Positions 60,682 through 64,000 of a DNA stretch of 64,000 bases are shown here, in pieces. Positions within the stretch are counted from its first letter, which is position 1. Each line of letters starts with the position of its first letter. Position numbers and translations under genes: made by a program. Under the pieces are notes generated by a model that did no database searches, was not told the origin of the DNA, and saw only the letters and a list, made by a program, of their open reading frames with translations. Source of the stretch: Lactobacillus sp. (GTDB lineage Bacteria; Bacillota; Bacilli; Lactobacillales; Lactobacillaceae); assembly GCA_022484695.1 (NCBI GenBank), contig JAKVKU010000001.1:496001-560000 (forward strand), given 5' to 3'.

Positions 60682-62061
60682 TTATAATTTAATTAAAATT
60701 TCGTGAATAATATTTAGACCCCGTTCTAATTTTGCGATACTATCTGGCGTACAAATAGCGATGCGAATCGCCCCGATGGGCGCATCTTTGCCCACGGCAA
60801 AGCGCTGGGATCCGTAAACAGATACGCCTTTAGCCAGGGCCAATTGTTCAAATTGTTTGCCAGAGACCCCCTTTGGCAAAGGCAGCCAGCGATTTAAACT
60901 GTCATTATTGCCGATGAGGTCATAGTCTTTGAATACCTGATTGGCCAGCCGATTACGGGCGACGATACCTTGGTTGCGTTTAGCCAGCAGAGAATCCAAA
61001 CGCCCGGATACAATGAGCCGGGAAGCTAGTTCCAACAAGATAGCCGATTGGGATAGATTGATGTTATATAACACATTATCCAAAGTGCCATAATACTGGC
61101 TGGGGGCCACCACATAAGCTAGACGAAGGGCCGGTACCAGCGTTTTAGATAGACTGGCAATATAGATAGTTTGTGCCGGTGCACTTTGGGCAATGGCGGC
61201 CAGGGGCTTTTTGGCCAGTAAGCTATTGATGCCATCTTCGATAATGATCACATTTAATTCTTGTGCCAATCTAGCGATCATCTGCCGGGCAGCGGTTGAC
61301 ATGGTATGGGTGGTGGGATTATGAGAATCCGGCATGACATAAATGGCCTTCATATTGTCATTTTTAACGGCTTGTCTAATGCCAGTCTCAGATAATTCGC
61401 CGTCTTCTTCTGGCAGGGCCACTAACTGAATGCCAAACAACTTAGCGGCACTTTTGAGCCCGGGATAAACCAACGCTGTGGTCCCCAGGCGATCGCCTGG
61501 CTTTAGTAAACCGGAGAAAATAGCAGCCAGGGCATTTTGACCCCCGCTGGACAGCAAGATATGGCTGGGGTCAGTTTGGTAGCCGGCTTTAGCAATGAGC
61601 TTAACGGCGGCGTCTTTGTGCCAGCGGTCTTCACTGTTAGCATATTGGAATAGGCTGCCAAAATGCGGGGCGGCAATCATCTGTTGCAATAAGGCCACCA
61701 GGTCATCTTGGGCAATTGTTTCCGGCGTCATGGTGCCCAGGTCAATGATATTGGGCGCATGTTTTGGCTTGGCCGAGATATGGGTGTCCACGTCATAGGC
61801 GATATAGGTGCCACTGCCGGTGATACCGCTCAACAGCCCCTTATTGGCACAAATTTTAAAAGCCCGGGATACCGTGCTCACGTTAATATCTAAAAAGTCG
61901 GCCAGTTCCCGTTGGGGCGGCAGTTTCAAGCCCGGGTGCAAAACGCCAGTGGTAATATCTTGTTCTAATTGATTGGCTAAAGCAATGTACAGCGGTGTTT
62001 CCGAGGGACATAAAGTTGGCCGCCAAGTTAAAGGATAATTATCAAAAGAGTTAACCGGCAC
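60682..62061 (-). CDS. pdxR: PdxR, MocR-type regulator of PLP synthesis
   Basis: 459 residues: GntR-type winged helix (LPPQRELADFLDINVSTVSRAF) fused to an aminotransferase fold I domain with PLP Lys in SLSKTLVPALRLAYV. MocR proteins sense PLP and control pdxST. GTG at 62061 chosen because GGAGG lies eight bases upstream; the ATG at 62076 overlaps that site. Same strand as pdxST, 109 bases ahead. Confidence 0.85.
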   Translation of the reverse strand: MPVNSFDNYPLTWRPTLCPSETPLYIALANQLEQDITTGVLHPGLKLPPQRELADFLDINVSTVSRAFKICANKGLLSGITGSGTYIAYDVDTHISAKPKHAPNIIDLGTMTPETIAQDDLVALLQQMIAAPHFGSLFQYANSEDRWHKDAAVKLIAKAGYQTDPSHILLSSGGQNALAAIFSGLLKPGDRLGTTALVYPGLKSAAKLFGIQLVALPEEDGELSETGIRQAVKNDNMKAIYVMPDSHNPTTHTMSTAARQMIARLAQELNVIIIEDGINSLLAKKPLAAIAQSAPAQTIYIASLSKTLVPALRLAYVVAPSQYYGTLDNVLYNINLSQSAILLELASRLIVSGRLDSLLAKRNQGIVARNRLANQVFKDYDLIGNNDSLNRWLPLPKGVSGKQFEQLALAKGVSVYGSQRFAVGKDAPIGAIRIAICTPDSIAKLERGLNIIHEILIKL

Positions 62062-62229
62062 GATGGGCACCTCCATTTATGGGATAATTGCGTGTTGAGA
62101 TATTATTAGCTAGTTTATACTTAAGCTGGCTAAAAGGCAAAATGGGAATAAAAACACCTGAAAAAGCCCCCAAACGCCGCAATCACGTTGGAGACTTCAA
62201 TTTTGAATTAAGCTGTATTTTAACAAGGA

Positions 62230-62796
62230 CTAGTTGACGGTGACGTCAGTAGCTTTGACCCAAGAGGTCAGACCGACTTGGTAAGCGACGGCCTTGCCAT
62301 TGCTGTCATAGGCGACTCTAAAGACTTTCCAGAGGTTGAAGACAGTGCTGAGTTTATCCGTCGGTTGGGTGGTGGCGGAATCACTGTAGACTTGGACGTT
62401 CTTATAGTTGGAATTAACCGTCAAACTCACGTCTTTCACGGTGATATTATTGTTAGTAGTTAGGGTACCTGTGTTTTGATTCTGGTTGAAGTCAGCGGCT
62501 TTGACCCATTGACCGTTGCCTAAATCATAAGCGATGATTTGGCCATTGGCGTCTTTAGCTTCTCGGGTCACCCGCCAGTCAGAAATAGTGGTGGGTAATT
62601 GTTTGCCACTATTTTGGCTGCCATTAGGATCGGCGTAAATGGTCAGGCCTTTGTTGTCGGAATGAAAGGTGGTATTGACGCTGACAATGGTGGGTTCAGC
62701 CGTTGTGGCGGCATTGGCGGTGGCTAGGGGCGTGAGGCCGATAGTGGCCACCGTAGCTAATGCACTGGCGCCTAATAAAACAGATTTAATTGTCAT
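62230..62796 (-). CDS. Secreted SLAP-like two-repeat protein
   Basis: 188 residues. Signal peptide (TIKSVLLGASALATVATIGL, cleavage near ANAAT), then two repeats of about 60 residues, with GLTIYADPNGSQNSGKQL and VQVYSDSATTQPTDKL openings and ...QWVKAADF and SWVKATDV ends. Same repeat type as the protein at 52104. Probably wall-associated surface protein. ATG at 62796 with AAGGAG upstream. Confidence 0.75.
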   Translation of the reverse strand: MTIKSVLLGASALATVATIGLTPLATANAATTAEPTIVSVNTTFHSDNKGLTIYADPNGSQNSGKQLPTTISDWRVTREAKDANGQIIAYDLGNGQWVKAADFNQNQNTGTLTTNNNITVKDVSLTVNSNYKNVQVYSDSATTQPTDKLSTVFNLWKVFRVAYDSNGKAVAYQVGLTSWVKATDVTVN

Positions 62797-63129
62797 ATGA
62801 ATTGCTCCTTAATTTATTATGCAACTAATATTTAATTGCATGACCCAATATTAATGGCATAATATGAATTAAATAGTTTGAAATATGGCATTTGTGATGA
62901 ATAAAAATAGCTATTATCAAACTAAATATGATAAATATTTGAATTCACATGTCGAGAATAATTGTAAAATGTCATCAAATTGTAAATTGGTATTGCTGAG
63001 GTCCCATCATAACCAAGACACCAGGTAAAAATACGGGATAAATACCGTTGCCATAAGCTGGGCCACTGGTATCTCCTGTATTTTTTTGTTAAGGTAGGCC
63101 TAGACAATCAGCTCAACAGGAGGACGACC
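62797..63129. other. Divergent AT-rich gap without recognised genes
   Basis: 333 bases between divergent genes. AT-rich from about 62810 to 62990, with no credible ORF and no clear promoter pair; AACAGGAGG at the right end is the ribosome site of the phosphatase gene. Confidence 0.5.
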
Positions 63130-63945
63130 ATGGCAGGTACGGATTTAATTATTTCAGACATTCACGGTCATTTTGATTTACTGACCAAAATTGAAACCAT
63201 CCCCAAGTTTACCGACTACCGTGTCGTCTTTTTGGGGGATATGATCGACCGGGGCCCAGCTAGCTTGCAAGTATTGCGCTATGTTCAAAAAATGGTGCAA
63301 GCTAAAAGCGCGATTGCCATTCGCGGTGACCATGAGGACATGTTTTTAGGCTATTTGACCCAGGACACCGCCGCCCAGCAATTGTATATTCAAAACGACG
63401 GCGCCACTACCTTACATGATATGTTAGGCGATGACTATATCGCCTATAACGTGCCCCACAACCAACAACTCATCAAAAGCCGCTACGCCGACCTGATTTC
63501 CTTTATCGCGGGCTTACCCTATTATTATCAAGATGACCACCGCCTCTATGTTCATGGCGGCATCTATCCCGAAGGCGTCCAGGACACCCCAGATTTAGCC
63601 AAATTATGGTTAAGAGAAGACTATTGGTTCCAAGAACATGACTGGAGTTTCAAACATGCGGCGGCGCTATTAAGTCGCAATCACGTCCCTGATTTTGGTC
63701 ACAATCCCGTGGCCCAAACCCTGGTCACCGGCCACACCATCACCACCATGATCTACGGCCAATTGCCAAAAGACCAGGGAAAAATCACCCGTTATGGCGA
63801 CCATCAAGCTGCGGTAGTGGCCGTCCAGTACAAGGGCGAATACCCCCGCGTGTTCATCGATGGGGGCAGTTACGTATATCAAAATTTAAATGTCCTGCAA
63901 CTGGGCACTGCCGGGGAAATCCAGGCGGTGTATCAGCTGAACTAA
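63130..63945 (+). CDS. Metallophosphatase, PPP-like serine/threonine phosphatase family
   Basis: 271 residues with calcineurin-like motifs: SDIHGHF (metal ligands), GDMIDRG, RGDHEDM (GNHE-type), VHGG and VTGHT. Two-metal phosphoesterase acting on phosphoproteins or nucleotides; PrpC/PrpE-type substrates are unclear. ATG at 63130 with AACAGGAGG. Alone, divergent from the SLAP-like gene. Confidence 0.88.
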   Translation: MAGTDLIISDIHGHFDLLTKIETIPKFTDYRVVFLGDMIDRGPASLQVLRYVQKMVQAKSAIAIRGDHEDMFLGYLTQDTAAQQLYIQNDGATTLHDMLGDDYIAYNVPHNQQLIKSRYADLISFIAGLPYYYQDDHRLYVHGGIYPEGVQDTPDLAKLWLREDYWFQEHDWSFKHAAALLSRNHVPDFGHNPVAQTLVTGHTITTMIYGQLPKDQGKITRYGDHQAAVVAVQYKGEYPRVFIDGGSYVYQNLNVLQLGTAGEIQAVYQLN

Positions 63946-64000
63946 AGCCAGCAGACTGGCCTAGGATTTTTTCTAAGTGTAGTTTAACCAGATTAAAGCC

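Overview
The window comes from a low-to-moderate GC Gram-positive bacterium, most likely a member of the Lactobacillaceae. The walR-walK-yycH-yycI-yycJ-htrA-rlmH block, a T-box leader, CcpA-type cre sites, strong AGGAGG ribosome sites, a Gls24/AmaP stress operon, a sucrose PTS locus and SLAP-like secreted proteins all fit. The genus cannot be fixed from the sequence alone. No insertion sequence, prophage or CRISPR array was seen.

Layout. 1-5 kb: end of a small membrane protein gene, a HicAB toxin-antitoxin pair with its own promoter/operator, an M20 deacylase, and a TetR gene translationally coupled to a divergent LepA (EF4) paralogue; tRNA-Lys(CUU). 5.2-13.5 kb: WalRK two-component system with accessory genes, HtrA and RlmH; the htrA-rlmH gap holds a dense cluster of DnaA boxes. 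13.5-19.3 kb: a DMT permease, then LacI regulator, GH13 alpha-glucosidase and PTS EIIBCA, with one operator before the regulator and one before the catabolic genes. 19.3-26 kb: Ile-type T-box and BrnQ, a Cd/Zn/Pb P-type ATPase with a long Cys/His/Asp-rich tail plus a CmtR-like ArsR repressor, and an amino acid permease. 26-32.5 kb: tandemly duplicated MacB-like ABC transporters and a large FAD/NAD(P)-binding protein. 32.5-38.8 kb: Gls24/AmaP envelope-stress operon, GH36 alpha-galactosidase, WsaF-like glycosyltransferase, GreA.

39.0-52.0 kb is the outstanding region: twelve co-directional, closely spaced or overlapping genes without an internal terminator. They encode a TM1266-like small protein, a FecCD-type permease, an ABC ATPase fused to a second TM1266-like domain, a NifH-like reductase, two divergent NifD/NifK-like pairs each followed by its own periplasmic-type binding protein, and between the two sets a HydF-like GTPase and a HydE-like radical SAM enzyme. 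HydA, HydG, NifB and NifEN are absent from the window. A GTGA-N6-TCAC Crp/Fnr-type site and a perfect cre site lie upstream. My inference is a catabolite-controlled, probably anaerobic system that imports a small ligand or metal chelate and couples it to an oxygen-sensitive nitrogenase-like reductase whose metallocluster is built with HydE/HydF-like enzymes. The substrate is unknown.

52-64 kb: two SLAP-like secreted proteins, the scrR-scrB / scrA sucrose locus with LacI operators in the divergent promoter region, a small orphan membrane protein, a MarR regulator with a perfect inverted repeat, the pdxR-pdxS-pdxT pyridoxal phosphate synthesis genes with a hairpin overlapping the pdxS promoter, and a PPP-family phosphatase.
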